Counted from the stretch's first letter, positions 22,267-30,149 are shown. The stretch: 32,464 nucleotides of DNA from Oscillospiraceae bacterium (GCA_015065045.1 SVRB01000004.1:1-32464); one strand, 5' to 3'. The notes: generated by a model from the letters alone, not told the origin. Numbers and translations are program-made.

Positions 22267-23538
22267 ATGGCAAAAAAGAAAAAAGAAATATTAGTAGGTA
22301 TTTTTGGGCTGCGACGCGGAATTTCATTTATAAAGAATTTCAAACGAATTGAAGGCGTAAGGATCGTTGCAGTATGCGAAAAGATTGACGCGGATATTGA
22401 AAAAGCAAAAGAATTTCTCCCCGAAGATACAAAGATATTTAAAGATTTTGATGAGTTTATTGATGTGAAAATGGATGCCGTTGTTTTGGCAAACTTTTTC
22501 CACGAGCACGCAAAATATGCCATTAAAGCACTTGAAAAAATGATACATATATTGAGCGAGACGACAGCGGCGCCTACTCTTGCTGAGTGCGTACAGCTCT
22601 GTCGCGCTGTTGAAAAATCTAAGTGTAAGTATATGCTTGCCGCTAACACGTCGTGGATGCCCGGAGTATTCGAGCTTCAGCGTTTGTATAAGCAGGGTGT
22701 TATCGGTGATGCAATATACGGCGAGGCTGAATATTTACATCCGGCTGAAGCGTTGCCTTACGGATTTAAAAACAGGTCTAAAGAATTGTATACACATTGG
22801 AGAAAGCATCTGCCGAGAACGTTTTATAATATGCACTCACTCGGAGCATTGATGGAAATAACGGGATCGGTTCCCGTAAGAGTTTCGGGAAAGGCTTGTT
22901 TCTCGCCTAAATATGCGGAAAATATGGGTCAGCCATACGTTGGAGACGGTTCGGGAATCTCTATCACTGAAATGGACAACGGCGCTGTATTTACGGCAAC
23001 GGGATGTTCTTCTATGGGACCTGTCAGCAAGTGGTTTAGACTTGCTGGTGACAGAGGTAATATTGAAACATTACGATTTGATCAAACGGGTGTTCGTATT
23101 GACTATATGAAATTTGCCATTCCTGATAATGACGAGGCAAACGCAAGTAAATCATATTATCCCGATACAGCAGGCTCAAGCGGTATTTTTACTGACGAGG
23201 AGATAAAATACGCTGATTTGCCCGAAGCAACGAAAACGGGACATGCAGGGCATTGTGATTTCTGGTTGACACTATATTTTATCAAATACTTACGTGATGA
23301 AGTCGAGCCATTTTTTAACGTATATCGCGCAACGGCTCTTTCTGCTGCGGCGATTCTTTCCTGGAGAAGTATTTTGAATAAAGGTAAGGAGTATGATATT
23401 CCCGATTTTACCGACAAAAGACGTCGCAGAAAATATGAGAATGATAATCTCTCGCCTTTTCCTGATGAAAACGGAAACGTTGGACTTCCTTGCTCGAGTA
23501 AGGATTATAATCTTTTCAAAAAATATAATATTGAATAA
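22267..23538 (+). CDS. Gfo/Idh/MocA-family oxidoreductase
   Basis: NAD(P)-dependent sugar or polyol oxidoreductase family, 423 residues. N-terminal Rossmann fold: ILVGIFGLRRG, then IVAVCEKI, then DAVVLANFFHEHAKYAIKALE, and the usual LSETTAAPTLAECVQL in place of the common EKP segment. The catalytic-type region is YLHPAEALPYGF...HWRKHLPRTFYNMHSLGALMEI. The substrate is not predictable. Start ATG 22267 after GAGGTG; a frame extension to 22252 includes that ribosome site. It lies 38 bases after the pseudouridine synthase and is ended by a strong terminator, so it may be the last gene of the run. Confidence 0.88.
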   Translation: MAKKKKEILVGIFGLRRGISFIKNFKRIEGVRIVAVCEKIDADIEKAKEFLPEDTKIFKDFDEFIDVKMDAVVLANFFHEHAKYAIKALEKMIHILSETTAAPTLAECVQLCRAVEKSKCKYMLAANTSWMPGVFELQRLYKQGVIGDAIYGEAEYLHPAEALPYGFKNRSKELYTHWRKHLPRTFYNMHSLGALMEITGSVPVRVSGKACFSPKYAENMGQPYVGDGSGISITEMDNGAVFTATGCSSMGPVSKWFRLAGDRGNIETLRFDQTGVRIDYMKFAIPDNDEANASKSYYPDTAGSSGIFTDEEIKYADLPEATKTGHAGHCDFWLTLYFIKYLRDEVEPFFNVYRATALSAAAILSWRSILNKGKEYDIPDFTDKRRRRKYENDNLSPFPDENGNVGLPCSSKDYNLFKKYNIE

Positions 23539-23540
23539 AA

Positions 23541-23575
23541 AATAAGGGCGGACAATGTGTCCGCCCTTATTTTGT
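23541..23575 (+). terminator. Intrinsic terminator
   Basis: Perfect 13-bp stem (AATAAGGGCGGAC / GTCCGCCCTTATT) with a 5-base loop, then TTG and further Ts, directly after the oxidoreductase stop. Confidence 0.92.
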
Positions 23576-23652
23576 TAATTTTTTTGTTTTCGTCAATAGA
23601 GAATTTTTTCAAAAAGTAAAATAAGAAAAATCTATTTAATTTTTTGCGGAGT

Positions 23653-23709
23653 CAAGAGGAGCTTTTTTTCAAAAAGCACCTCTTGTGTGGGTTCGGGAGC
23701 AAGGCTCCT
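23653..23709. repeat. Hairpin element in a long intergenic region
   Basis: A 15-bp hairpin with one mismatch (23653-23667 / 23671-23685, arms CAAGAGGAGC / GCACCTCTTG), then a second hairpin CGGGAGC-AAG-GCTCCTG (23694-23710). The layout resembles GC-rich repeats scattered in clostridial genomes. The rest of the 322-base gap is A/T-rich, apart from the terminator and promoter listed separately. Confidence 0.45.
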
Positions 23710-23799
23710 GATTGTTTGTGCTCTAAAATCCGTAGCTATAGCTCATATAAATAATGGTTGTCGCATATAATTATTCATAAAATATTTGAAAAATATTAG

Positions 23800-23829
23800 T
23801 TGTAAATACAATAATGAGTATGTTATACT
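23800..23829 (+). promoter_or_regulatory. Promoter of the DUF47-like operon
   Basis: TTGTAA (23800-23805), 18-bp spacer, TATACT (23824-23829), 31 bases before the GTG start. Confidence 0.5.
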
Positions 23830-23860
23830 AATTAGTGTGTATTGTTAGATTGGAGAAAGA

Positions 23861-24391
23861 GTGAAAGAGATATTTTCTTCTTTTTTTGAAAAAATGACCT
23901 CTCTTACGATGATGCTGAGCGGCGCTTTGTGTGAAGAAAGGTGTGTAATTACTCCTGAATCGGCTTTGGAAAGGTCGCGGATGCTTCGGAATGAATGTGT
24001 TGAACGCGCTGAAAAACAGTTTATAACACCTATTTGCAGAGAGGATATAGTGACGATATGTTTGAAAATACATAGGCTGAACTGTAATATATACGATATT
24101 CTAAAAAATAATTTATATGAGTTATCAAGCCGACGCTTTACTTTGGAAATAACTGAGCTATACAAGCTATGCCGACGTTTGCACGGGGTGTTTGAGAATG
24201 GCTTTCCAAAAAAATATTCAGATGCTCTTGACGTTGAATATATATTAAAATCGAAAGCAACAGAGAAAAGCAGGTATAATTATACGGAATTTATGTATGA
24301 ACAGCTGCTTTACAGCAGGATAAAATCCTGTTATGATGCTGTAATTGATATTTTGGAGCTTGTAGTTGTCACGGTTATAAAAAATACATAA
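23861..24391 (+). CDS. DUF47/PhoU-like helical protein (divergent)
   Basis: A 176-residue, all-helical soluble protein. The N-terminal layout (FFEKMTSLTMMLSGAL) and the segment FITPICREDIVTICLKIHRL (54-73) resemble DUF47 proteins, relatives of PhoU that often partner Pit phosphate transporters. In those the motif is usually TPIDREDI; here the first Asp is Cys (C59), and several other acidic metal ligands look absent. Metal binding may therefore be altered. GTG start with TGGAGAAA upstream. No phosphate transporter is nearby. It is the first gene of a four-gene operon, 17 bases before the next. Confidence 0.65.
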   Translation: MKEIFSSFFEKMTSLTMMLSGALCEERCVITPESALERSRMLRNECVERAEKQFITPICREDIVTICLKIHRLNCNIYDILKNNLYELSSRRFTLEITELYKLCRRLHGVFENGFPKKYSDALDVEYILKSKATEKSRYNYTEFMYEQLLYSRIKSCYDAVIDILELVVVTVIKNT

Positions 24392-24408
24392 AACATAGGA
24401 CGGATAAT

Positions 24409-25287
24409 ATGTTCGGATACGTAAAACCGGAGTCGCGTGAATTAAAGGTAAAAGAATACGAGCTTTACAAGAGCGCATATTGCGGACTCTGTCGTGTTAT
24501 GGGCAAACGTTACTCTTATATATATAAAATGTCTTTGAGCTATGATTTTGTGTTTATGGTTCTTTTAAGACTATACGCTATGCCGGAAGATGTTTCGTTT
24601 TCACAAAAAAGGTGTATTGCTCATCCTTTGAAAAAGAAAACGATGATGGATTGCAATTCAGCTCTTGAGACGGCTTCCGATATTGGCGTGATAATGCTGT
24701 ATCACGATTTTCTGGACAAGATAAAGGATAAAGACGGTATAAAATCATTAGTTTGCTATCTTACGATGCCTGAGCTTAAAAGATTACGCAAAAAGGCGTG
24801 TAAGAATGAAAAAATAAAGGACTTTGACCTTTTTGTTGAACAGAAGCTGAACGAGTTATCTGAGATAGAAAAAGAGAATACGAAATCCATCGATATGGCA
24901 GCTGAGAATTTCGGAGAAATACTCGGAGAGGCATTGTCTATCGGGTACGATGGAAGTTTAAAAAGAACGGTATATGAAATTGGCAGAAATATCGGCAAAT
25001 GGGTATATATCATAGATGCTTTGGACGATATAGATGTTGACGAAAAGAAGGGCAACTATAATCCGTTTTTATTGGTATTCGATAGTTCCGACGAGGCAAA
25101 AAAACAGGGTAATATGATAAAGACTGCCATGTTGAATATTCTCTCGGATTGTGATAAAGCTTTTGCTTTGCTTGAAAATTCCGACAGCGGAGTATATAAT
25201 ATCCTTACGAATATAATCAGGCTCGGCAACGTCGAGACTGTTGACAAAATACTTAAGAAGAACGGCTTTGTTTTGACAGAAACATAA
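24409..25287 (+). CDS. DUF5685-like protein
   Basis: A 292-residue protein, mostly helical. The N-terminus (MFGYVKPESRELKVKEYELYKSAYCGLCR) is the conserved opening of the DUF5685 family as I know it. Possible metal ligands: C25 and C28 (YCGLC), C69, H72 and C82. Two Asp-rich segments, YHDFLDKIKDKD (98-109) and IDALDDIDVDEKKGNYNPF (202-220), recall the paired DxxxD motifs of all-helical isoprenoid synthase-fold enzymes. That comparison is my inference. No function is established. Next to it is a DnaJ-type gene, a pairing that may be conserved. Confidence 0.7.
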   Translation: MFGYVKPESRELKVKEYELYKSAYCGLCRVMGKRYSYIYKMSLSYDFVFMVLLRLYAMPEDVSFSQKRCIAHPLKKKTMMDCNSALETASDIGVIMLYHDFLDKIKDKDGIKSLVCYLTMPELKRLRKKACKNEKIKDFDLFVEQKLNELSEIEKENTKSIDMAAENFGEILGEALSIGYDGSLKRTVYEIGRNIGKWVYIIDALDDIDVDEKKGNYNPFLLVFDSSDEAKKQGNMIKTAMLNILSDCDKAFALLENSDSGVYNILTNIIRLGNVETVDKILKKNGFVLTET

Positions 25288-25321
25288 AATATGTTTTTAA
25301 TCGAAAAGGAGTTATTTGAAA

Positions 25322-25933
25322 ATGACAGATCCATATAAGGTGCTCGGCGTATCAAGAAATGCGACCGATGAAGAAATAAAAAAAGCTTACCGCGAGTTAG
25401 CGCGTAAATATCATCCCGATAACTATGTAAATAACCCTCTTGCTGACCTCGTTGAAGAAAAAATGAAAGAAGTAAACGAGGCTTATGACCAGATCCAGAA
25501 GGAGAGAAGCGAAAACCGTTATTCATACGGTAATTCGACAGATGGCGGTTATTCGACGTATACAGGTGAATTTATACAGATTCGCGAGCTTATAAGAATG
25601 GGCAGACTTTCTGAGGCGGAAACCATGCTTAACTATATTCCTAACTCGGACAGAAACGGGGAATGGAACTTCCTTAAGGGCTGTGTGCTTGAGAGAAGAG
25701 GCTGGTATTTTGATGCTCAAAAGTTTTTTGAAGCAGCGTGCTATATGGATCCTGATAACCTTGAATATCAGGACGCATTGAAGAAAATAAAGAACAGCGC
25801 TAATTCGTTTGGTGGTTACAGAGCCTCAAATGTTGACAGGACAGGCTGTTCGATGTGCGACGTGTGTATGTCACTTATGTGTGCTGACTGCTGTTGTGAA
25901 TGTCTTGGAGGAGATTTTATACGTTGTTGCTGA
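25322..25933 (+). CDS. DnaJ-domain protein with TPR-like middle and Cys-rich tail
   Basis: A 203-residue J-domain co-chaperone-like protein. The J domain covers residues 3-60 with HPD at 31-33, needed to stimulate DnaK. Residues of about 85-155 look like two TPR-type helix pairs (GRLSEAETMLNYIP, GWYFDAQKFFEAACYMDPDN). The last 25 residues hold about ten Cys (CSMCDVCMSLMCADCCCECLG), which could bind metal or attach to a membrane. Start ATG 25322, ten bases after GGAG; a TTG at 25316 is the alternative. The gene is too short to be DnaJ itself. It overlaps the upstream signals of the next gene. Confidence 0.88.
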   Translation: MTDPYKVLGVSRNATDEEIKKAYRELARKYHPDNYVNNPLADLVEEKMKEVNEAYDQIQKERSENRYSYGNSTDGGYSTYTGEFIQIRELIRMGRLSEAETMLNYIPNSDRNGEWNFLKGCVLERRGWYFDAQKFFEAACYMDPDNLEYQDALKKIKNSANSFGGYRASNVDRTGCSMCDVCMSLMCADCCCECLGGDFIRCC

Positions 25934-25941
25934 TAAATAAT

Positions 25942-26505
25942 ATGTCAAAGAAAAAGAAAAATCATAATATTCATAGACATAAAAGATGTATATCGAAGTC
26001 ACAGAAATTGTCTTTTTCGGCAATTATGTGCGCATTGGGGGTAGTAATTCTTTTAGTCGGCTCGATTATTGAGTTGGTCGATATTACTATGGCTGCGATT
26101 GCGTCCTTTCTTATCATAATTTGTATGATTGAGTTAGGCGGTTATATGCCTTGGCTTGTCTATGCCGTAACCTCTGCTTTGGGATTTTTATTGTTGCCAA
26201 ATAAGACGGTAATGATGATCTATATTTTGTTTTTCGGCTTTTATCCCATACTGAAAAACTATTTTGAAAGACTTAGTCCCATATTTAGCTGGATAGCAAA
26301 ATTTGTTGTTTTCAATATTGCCGTAGTATTTTATTACTTGGTTATAGAAAAGCTATTTTACGTAAATGCTGATTCTGTAAAGTCATATTTACTTGTTCTT
26401 GTAAACGTGATTTTCTTTACGTTTGATCTTACGTTAACGCTTTTTGTTACAGCGTACGTAAGAAAACTTCGTAAGCTTTTTCAGATTCATAAATTTTTTA
26501 AGTGA
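25942..26505 (+). CDS. Polytopic membrane protein, unknown
   Basis: A 187-residue protein with a very basic N-terminus (SKKKKNHNIHRHKR) followed by about five or six membrane helices. The topology and the segment IELGGYMPWLVYAVTSALGFLLLPNK recall small ECF-type substrate-binding (S) components, but no certain family is recognised. ATG 25942 lacks a ribosome site. GGAGGAG at 25906-25912, inside the dnaJ-like gene, would instead suit a TTG at 25924 or 25927, overlapping the previous stop. The true start may therefore be there. Last gene of the operon before a terminator. Confidence 0.72.
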   Translation: MSKKKKNHNIHRHKRCISKSQKLSFSAIMCALGVVILLVGSIIELVDITMAAIASFLIIICMIELGGYMPWLVYAVTSALGFLLLPNKTVMMIYILFFGFYPILKNYFERLSPIFSWIAKFVVFNIAVVFYYLVIEKLFYVNADSVKSYLLVLVNVIFFTFDLTLTLFVTAYVRKLRKLFQIHKFFK

Positions 26506-26523
26506 ATATAAGATAACAAAAAG

Positions 26524-26553
26524 CCCTCACCGGTCAGGTGAGGGTGTTTTTTT
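26524..26553. terminator. Bidirectional terminator
   Basis: CCCTCACC (26524-26531) pairs with GGTGAGGG (26537-26544), followed by T7 on plus. The minus side has CTTTTTGTT. It ends the plus-strand operon and the minus-strand SpoVM-like gene. Confidence 0.92.
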
Positions 26554-26556
26554 ATA

Positions 26557-26631
26557 TCATTTTCTTAGTTTAAATATTCTCCGTAACAGAGGAACGAATA
26601 TACGCGGTGATTTTACGATAACTATTTTCAA
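26557..26631 (-). CDS. spoVM: SpoVM-like stage V sporulation peptide
   Basis: A 24-residue amphipathic peptide, far below normal ORF cut-offs. It begins MKIVIVKSPRIF and continues with a basic, hydrophobic helix containing PLLRRIFK. It matches Bacillus subtilis SpoVM (26 residues) at K2, K7, P9 and R17, with conservative changes elsewhere. SpoVM marks the convex forespore membrane and recruits the coat ATPase SpoIVA. The start is TTG, eight bases after AAGGGGG on the minus strand. The stop sits just before a terminator. It lies 16 bases after a small membrane protein gene, so both are probably cotranscribed. Identification rests on motif, size and context. Confidence 0.75.
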   Translation of the reverse strand: MKIVIVKSPRIFVPLLRRIFKLRK

Positions 26632-26647
26632 AAGAATAACCCCCTTG

Positions 26648-26806
26648 TTATTTTTGCAAAATGTAGAGAATGCCGGCTGCAATTATAACCACAGCTTCAA
26701 TTACAGCCAGAAAATACGTAGGCAGGAAAAACGCCAAAAGGATTCCGCACCCGAATGACAGAATTATAAAGCCGAGCATTTTTAAAAGCGAGTTTTGTCC
26801 GCACAT
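26648..26806 (-). CDS. Small membrane protein, 52 aa
   Basis: A minus-strand ORF beginning MCGQNSLLKMLGFIILSFG and ending GILYILQK. It has two hydrophobic helices (about 10-30 and 32-50) with a Pro between them (FFLPTYF), forming a membrane hairpin. GGGAG lies about 11 bases before the ATG. Similar short MCG...LLK-type proteins occur in clostridia as I recall, without known function. Being next to the SpoVM-like gene makes a sporulation or forespore membrane role possible, which is inference. Plus-strand ORFs over this stretch are shadows. Confidence 0.7.
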   Translation of the reverse strand: MCGQNSLLKMLGFIILSFGCGILLAFFLPTYFLAVIEAVVIIAAGILYILQK

Positions 26807-26900
26807 TTTCAGAAATCTCCCTGATAAAGTTTCTTTTAGTACAGTATATGTTTTTTATAAAAAAGTGTTATTTTGATTTTTGACGGCAATTTCATAAAAT

Positions 26901-27767
26901 CTAAAATCCTATGCCCGTATAATCTCCAAAACCCTCGCCGAATACCTCTTTTGCCTCGCAAATAATAACGAAAGCCTTATCGGAATCGATAGACGCTACC
27001 GTTTTTTTCATAAGATAAATTTTGCTCTTTTTCAATGCGCAGATAATTATTTCTTTGTCTTTATTGAAAAATCCGCTTTTTCCGTTAAGTATGGTAATGC
27101 CAAAGCCAAGCTTTAAAAGCGCATCGCTTATTTCTTTGTTTTTGTCACTTATAATATATGCCACCTTGCCGTCTGATGCTCCGTAGATTATTGAATCAAG
27201 CGCCATATTTGAAATATAAATAGCAATAATACCGTAAAGGGCGCTATCAAGCTTTCTGAAAAACAATGCATAGAAGAATATTACTGTTAGGTCTATAATA
27301 AGGCAGACCTTTCCGATGGAAAGCTTTTTTATTTTGTATTTCAAAAGCTTTGCCAATAACTCCGTTCCGCCGGTGGTTGCACTTTTTTTCATTAGTATTC
27401 CGAGTGATCCGCCAAGGAGAAGGCTTCCAAAAATGCAAGCCAAAAAATTATCGGTTTTAGGAAACGTAAAAAATACAGTTAAAGTGTCGATAATCACCGA
27501 CGTGAAAAATATCGAAAAAAATGACGCGACCAAAAGCCGAAATCCCTCTTTTTTGAATCCGATAAGGAGTAACGGAAGATTTAAAACAAAAACTGTTGTT
27601 CCTATAGGTATAACAGGGATAAAATGATTTATAATTTGTGAGATGCCTGTAAATCCGCCCATAGCAAGACTGTTTGATTGAAAAAAAGCTACGAATGAAA
27701 ACGAATATAATATGCAACCGAAAATGATGATGAGATAATCTTTGAATACCGATCTTATTTTAGCCAA
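26901..27767 (-). CDS. YitT-family membrane protein (DUF161 + DUF2179)
   Basis: A protein of about 288 residues. Residues 1-200 carry about five membrane helices with the family's LAMGGFTGISQII and KKSATTGGTELLAKLL segments. The C-terminal 80 residues form the soluble DUF2179 domain (AYIISDKNKEISDALL, GITILNGKSGFFNKDKEIIICALKK, SDKAFVIICEAKEVFGEGF). The transported or sensed substrate is unknown. There is no ATG start. TTG 27767 lies eight bases after GGAG, and TTG 27773 is too close to it. Its 3' end lies 94 bases before the small membrane protein gene on the same strand. Confidence 0.88.
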   Translation of the reverse strand: MAKIRSVFKDYLIIIFGCILYSFSFVAFFQSNSLAMGGFTGISQIINHFIPVIPIGTTVFVLNLPLLLIGFKKEGFRLLVASFFSIFFTSVIIDTLTVFFTFPKTDNFLACIFGSLLLGGSLGILMKKSATTGGTELLAKLLKYKIKKLSIGKVCLIIDLTVIFFYALFFRKLDSALYGIIAIYISNMALDSIIYGASDGKVAYIISDKNKEISDALLKLGFGITILNGKSGFFNKDKEIIICALKKSKIYLMKKTVASIDSDKAFVIICEAKEVFGEGFGDYTGIGF

Positions 27768-27806
27768 GGTCAATTCTCCGATCTATACATATATATTGCA
27801 ATAATC

Positions 27807-27833
27807 GGGTACACGGACTGAGTCTGTGTACCC
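27807..27833. other. Near-perfect 13-bp inverted repeat
   Basis: GGGTACACGGACT / AGTCTGTGTACCC with one G-T pair. On plus it is followed by TTTTATT. On minus, downstream of the gene at 27872, the T-run is weak (GATTATTGC). It may be a poor terminator or a processing hairpin between the two minus-strand genes. Confidence 0.5.
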
Positions 27834-27871
27834 TTTTATTACATCATAAAATTACAAAAAGCAAATAAAGA

Positions 27872-28306
27872 TTATAAATATTGACGAATGTCTACGGCAA
27901 GGTTGTTTTCGATCGATATAAGGTTTTTTGCCATATTTTTTGAGTTTTCATCTGCAGCTTTATACTGATTAAGATATCGGCTGAGTGATTTTACACCCAT
28001 ATTGCATCCGTCTGTCATAAGGTCGGCAACGGTATTGTCGGAGTCATCAACCATAAGCTTTGCATTCGTTTTTATCCAGGACATTCCTTTTGCCATAGGA
28101 TTAGGCTGTTTACCGTCATCGCTGAATCTGTTAAGCTCTGTGCGTATCTTACATTCAAGCTCTTCGTGGTCTTTTTTGCTTTCAATAAGCTTTTGTTTAA
28201 AATCTTGGTTCCTTACGTTGTCGATTACGTCTTCGAGGGAAGAAATTCCCATTTTTACTCCCGAATCACATTCTCTGAGCAGTCGTATTGTATCGTGTTC
28301 TATCAT
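27872..28306 (-). CDS. Four-helix-bundle protein, DUF2383/ferritin-like
   Basis: A 144-residue soluble, all-helical protein. The pattern of long amphipathic helices (IEHDTIRLLRECDSGVKMG, KQKLIESKKDHEELECKIR, VADLMTDGCNMGVKSLSRYLNQY) fits the ferritin-like four-helix DUF2383 group common in spore formers. The E/H pairs expected for a di-iron site are incomplete (H4, E12, D46, H47, E48), so iron binding is uncertain. AAAGGAG precedes the ATG. It is divergent from the PlsC-like gene, on the opposite side of the intergenic region. Confidence 0.7.
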   Translation of the reverse strand: MIEHDTIRLLRECDSGVKMGISSLEDVIDNVRNQDFKQKLIESKKDHEELECKIRTELNRFSDDGKQPNPMAKGMSWIKTNAKLMVDDSDNTVADLMTDGCNMGVKSLSRYLNQYKAADENSKNMAKNLISIENNLAVDIRQYL

Positions 28307-28396
28307 TTTTTTAGTCTCCTTTGGGTTTATTTACAAACAGTATGCCCCAGAAATATATAAAATATTTTTTGTTTTTGGAATGTAAAAAAATAGTGC

Positions 28397-28425
28397 TTGT
28401 AAGATTGGTGGGTATGTGATATAAT
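28397..28425 (+). promoter_or_regulatory. Promoter of the PlsC-like gene
   Basis: TTGTAA (28397-28402), 17-bp spacer, TATAAT (28420-28425), about 28 bases before the ATG. Confidence 0.7.
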
Positions 28426-28453
28426 ATTTTTACTAATAATGGGGAGAAAAAAT

Positions 28454-29758
28454 ATGAAGATCAAAACGAAGAATATTTCTTTTGAAAAGATTGCGAAAAT
28501 CAAAAGACCTAAGCATTTTAATCCCGTTAAACCCAATATTTTTTTCAGAACACTTATCAGAGTTTTATCCCAAAAGGATTTGATGGCGACAAAATTTACT
28601 TATACTAAGACCGATATGGAAAAGGTGGGTGACGAGCCTTGTCTTATCCTTATGAACCATTCAAGCTTTTTGGATTTTGAAATAGCATATAAAATACTTT
28701 ATCCGAAACCCTTTTGCGTTGTTGCGACAACCGACGCATTTGTCAGCAAGGGTTGGCTTATGAGACTTATAGGCTGTATTCCTACACAGAAATTTGTAAC
28801 AGACGTTACACTTATAAATGATATGGAATATGCTTTAAAGACGTTAAAAATTCCCGTTTTGATGTATCCTGAAGCAGGTTACTCATTCGACGGTTGTGCC
28901 ACCTCGCTTCCGAGAGGCCTTGGCAGACTTTTAAAAAAGCTTGATGTTCCCGTTGTCAGCATACACACTGATGGTGTATTCTTGCATCAGCCTTTATATA
29001 ATTGTCTCAAAAAGAGAAAAATAAAGGCAAGCGCTGATATAAAATGTATTCTATCTAAGGACGAAGTAAGAGAAAAGTCGGTTCAGGAGCTTGATGAGGT
29101 GCTTGAGGAAGCGTTTACTTTTGACAGCTTTGACTGGCAGTATAAAAATAAGATCGAAATTACAGAGCCTTACAGGGCTGAGGGTCTTAACAGAATCTTG
29201 TATAAGTGTGCAAGCTGTATGACCGAGGGAATGATGGAAGGCAAGGGAACGAGCTTGAAATGCCACCATTGCGGAAAGGAATACGAGCTTGATAAATACG
29301 GAAGACTTAACGCGTTGAACGGAGAGACCGAATTCAGCCATATTCCCGATTGGTATAATTGGGAAAGAGAATGTGTTAAGAAGGAAATTGCCGACGGAAC
29401 GTATAAGCTTGACACAGAGGTGGATATATGCGTGTTGGTCGACTACAAGGCTTTGTACAGAGTGGGCGAGGGCAGACTTACACACGATAAAAACGGTTTT
29501 AAACTTGTAGGCTGTGACGGAAAGCTTGAATATACACAAAAGCCGCTCGTATCGCATAGCCTTAATTCTGATTATTATTGGTATGAAATAGGCGATATAA
29601 TCAGTATCGGAAACAAAGATACGCTTTATTACTGCTTCCCGAAGGGAAGTAACGTGGACGTTGTTGCAAAAACAAGAATAGCGGCTGAAGAATTATATAA
29701 GACGGTAAGACCGAAAAGGGCTGCAAAAAACGAAAAGACTGCAACGATCGAGAGCTGA
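28454..29758 (+). CDS. PlsC-like 1-acyl-glycerol-3-phosphate acyltransferase with zinc ribbon
   Basis: A 434-residue protein. The N-terminal half is a lysophospholipid acyltransferase domain: NHSSFLD with the catalytic H69...D74 pair, and MYPEAGYSFDG in place of the usual FPEG.R motif. After residue 230 comes a zinc ribbon, YKCASCMTEGM...LKCHHCGKEYELDKYGRL (CxxC...CxxC). The last 150 residues are a beta-rich region resembling a PH-like or membrane-binding fold. It is much longer than a standard PlsC of about 240 residues, so it is probably a specialised acyltransferase. The start is ATG 28454; GGGGAG lies just upstream, and the ATG at 28439 precedes that site. Confidence 0.85.
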   Translation: MKIKTKNISFEKIAKIKRPKHFNPVKPNIFFRTLIRVLSQKDLMATKFTYTKTDMEKVGDEPCLILMNHSSFLDFEIAYKILYPKPFCVVATTDAFVSKGWLMRLIGCIPTQKFVTDVTLINDMEYALKTLKIPVLMYPEAGYSFDGCATSLPRGLGRLLKKLDVPVVSIHTDGVFLHQPLYNCLKKRKIKASADIKCILSKDEVREKSVQELDEVLEEAFTFDSFDWQYKNKIEITEPYRAEGLNRILYKCASCMTEGMMEGKGTSLKCHHCGKEYELDKYGRLNALNGETEFSHIPDWYNWERECVKKEIADGTYKLDTEVDICVLVDYKALYRVGEGRLTHDKNGFKLVGCDGKLEYTQKPLVSHSLNSDYYWYEIGDIISIGNKDTLYYCFPKGSNVDVVAKTRIAAEELYKTVRPKRAAKNEKTATIES

Positions 29759-29791
29759 TTTATAAAAAAATTATAAATCAGAAAAAAATTC

Positions 29792-29820
29792 TTGACTTTA
29801 GCGTGGGAAAGTGCTATTAT
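29792..29820 (+). promoter_or_regulatory. Promoter of the T-box leader
   Basis: TTGACT (29792-29797), 17-bp spacer, TATTAT (29815-29820). Transcription should begin near 29827. Confidence 0.75.
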
Positions 29821-29829
29821 ACTGATATA

Positions 29830-30091
29830 CTTTTAGATAACACGTTGACGAAAACCAGTAGGTAAAGGACTAACTCTTTCAGAGAATTGCCGTATAGGTG
29901 CGAGGCATAAGAGTGGGATTACTGAATTCATTTCCGAGTGGCTTGTTTGAACTTTTTAGTAGGACAAGACGGGGAAGCACCCGTTATAGTGCAAGGGTCT
30001 AAAAAATTCGGATCTATGAGAACCAACTGAGGTGGTACCACGGGATAAACTCGTCCTCTGCAATTATAATTGCAGAGGACTTTTTGTTTTT
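29830..30091 (+). promoter_or_regulatory. T-box riboswitch, specifier UUC (Phe)
   Basis: A leader of about 260 bases that senses uncharged tRNA and controls transcription of the genes after it. The conserved T-box sequence AACTGAGGTGGTACCACGGG is at 30024-30043. Its TGGT bulge pairs with the tRNA end and implies discriminator A. The stem I region (29845-29950) ends with GAATTCATTTCCGAG; the specifier is read as TTC (29927-29929), i.e. phenylalanine. The terminator is a perfect 28-base palindrome (30053-30080, GTCCTCTGC...GCAGAGGAC) with a T5GT5 tract. The TGGT bulge fits tRNA-Phe and argues against Trp, whose discriminator is usually G. Confidence 0.9.
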
Positions 30092-30149
30092 GTTAAGCCT
30101 TATTGATTTTAATAGGTTTGTACAAATGAGTTGGAGGATATTAGAAATT

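Noticed and set aside
26670..26876. 68-codon plus-strand ORF
   Set aside because: Antisense to the 52-residue membrane protein gene, which has a better ribosome site and protein-like sequence.
26807..26880. Possible sigma-E promoter (CATATACT) before the small membrane protein and SpoVM-like genes
   Set aside because: The -10 is only a partial match and no fitting -35 was found at the right distance, so it is not listed as a feature.
28320..28360. Possible sigma-F/G -10 (GGGGCATACTG) before the four-helix protein gene
   Set aside because: No convincing -35 at the expected spacing; too weak to claim.
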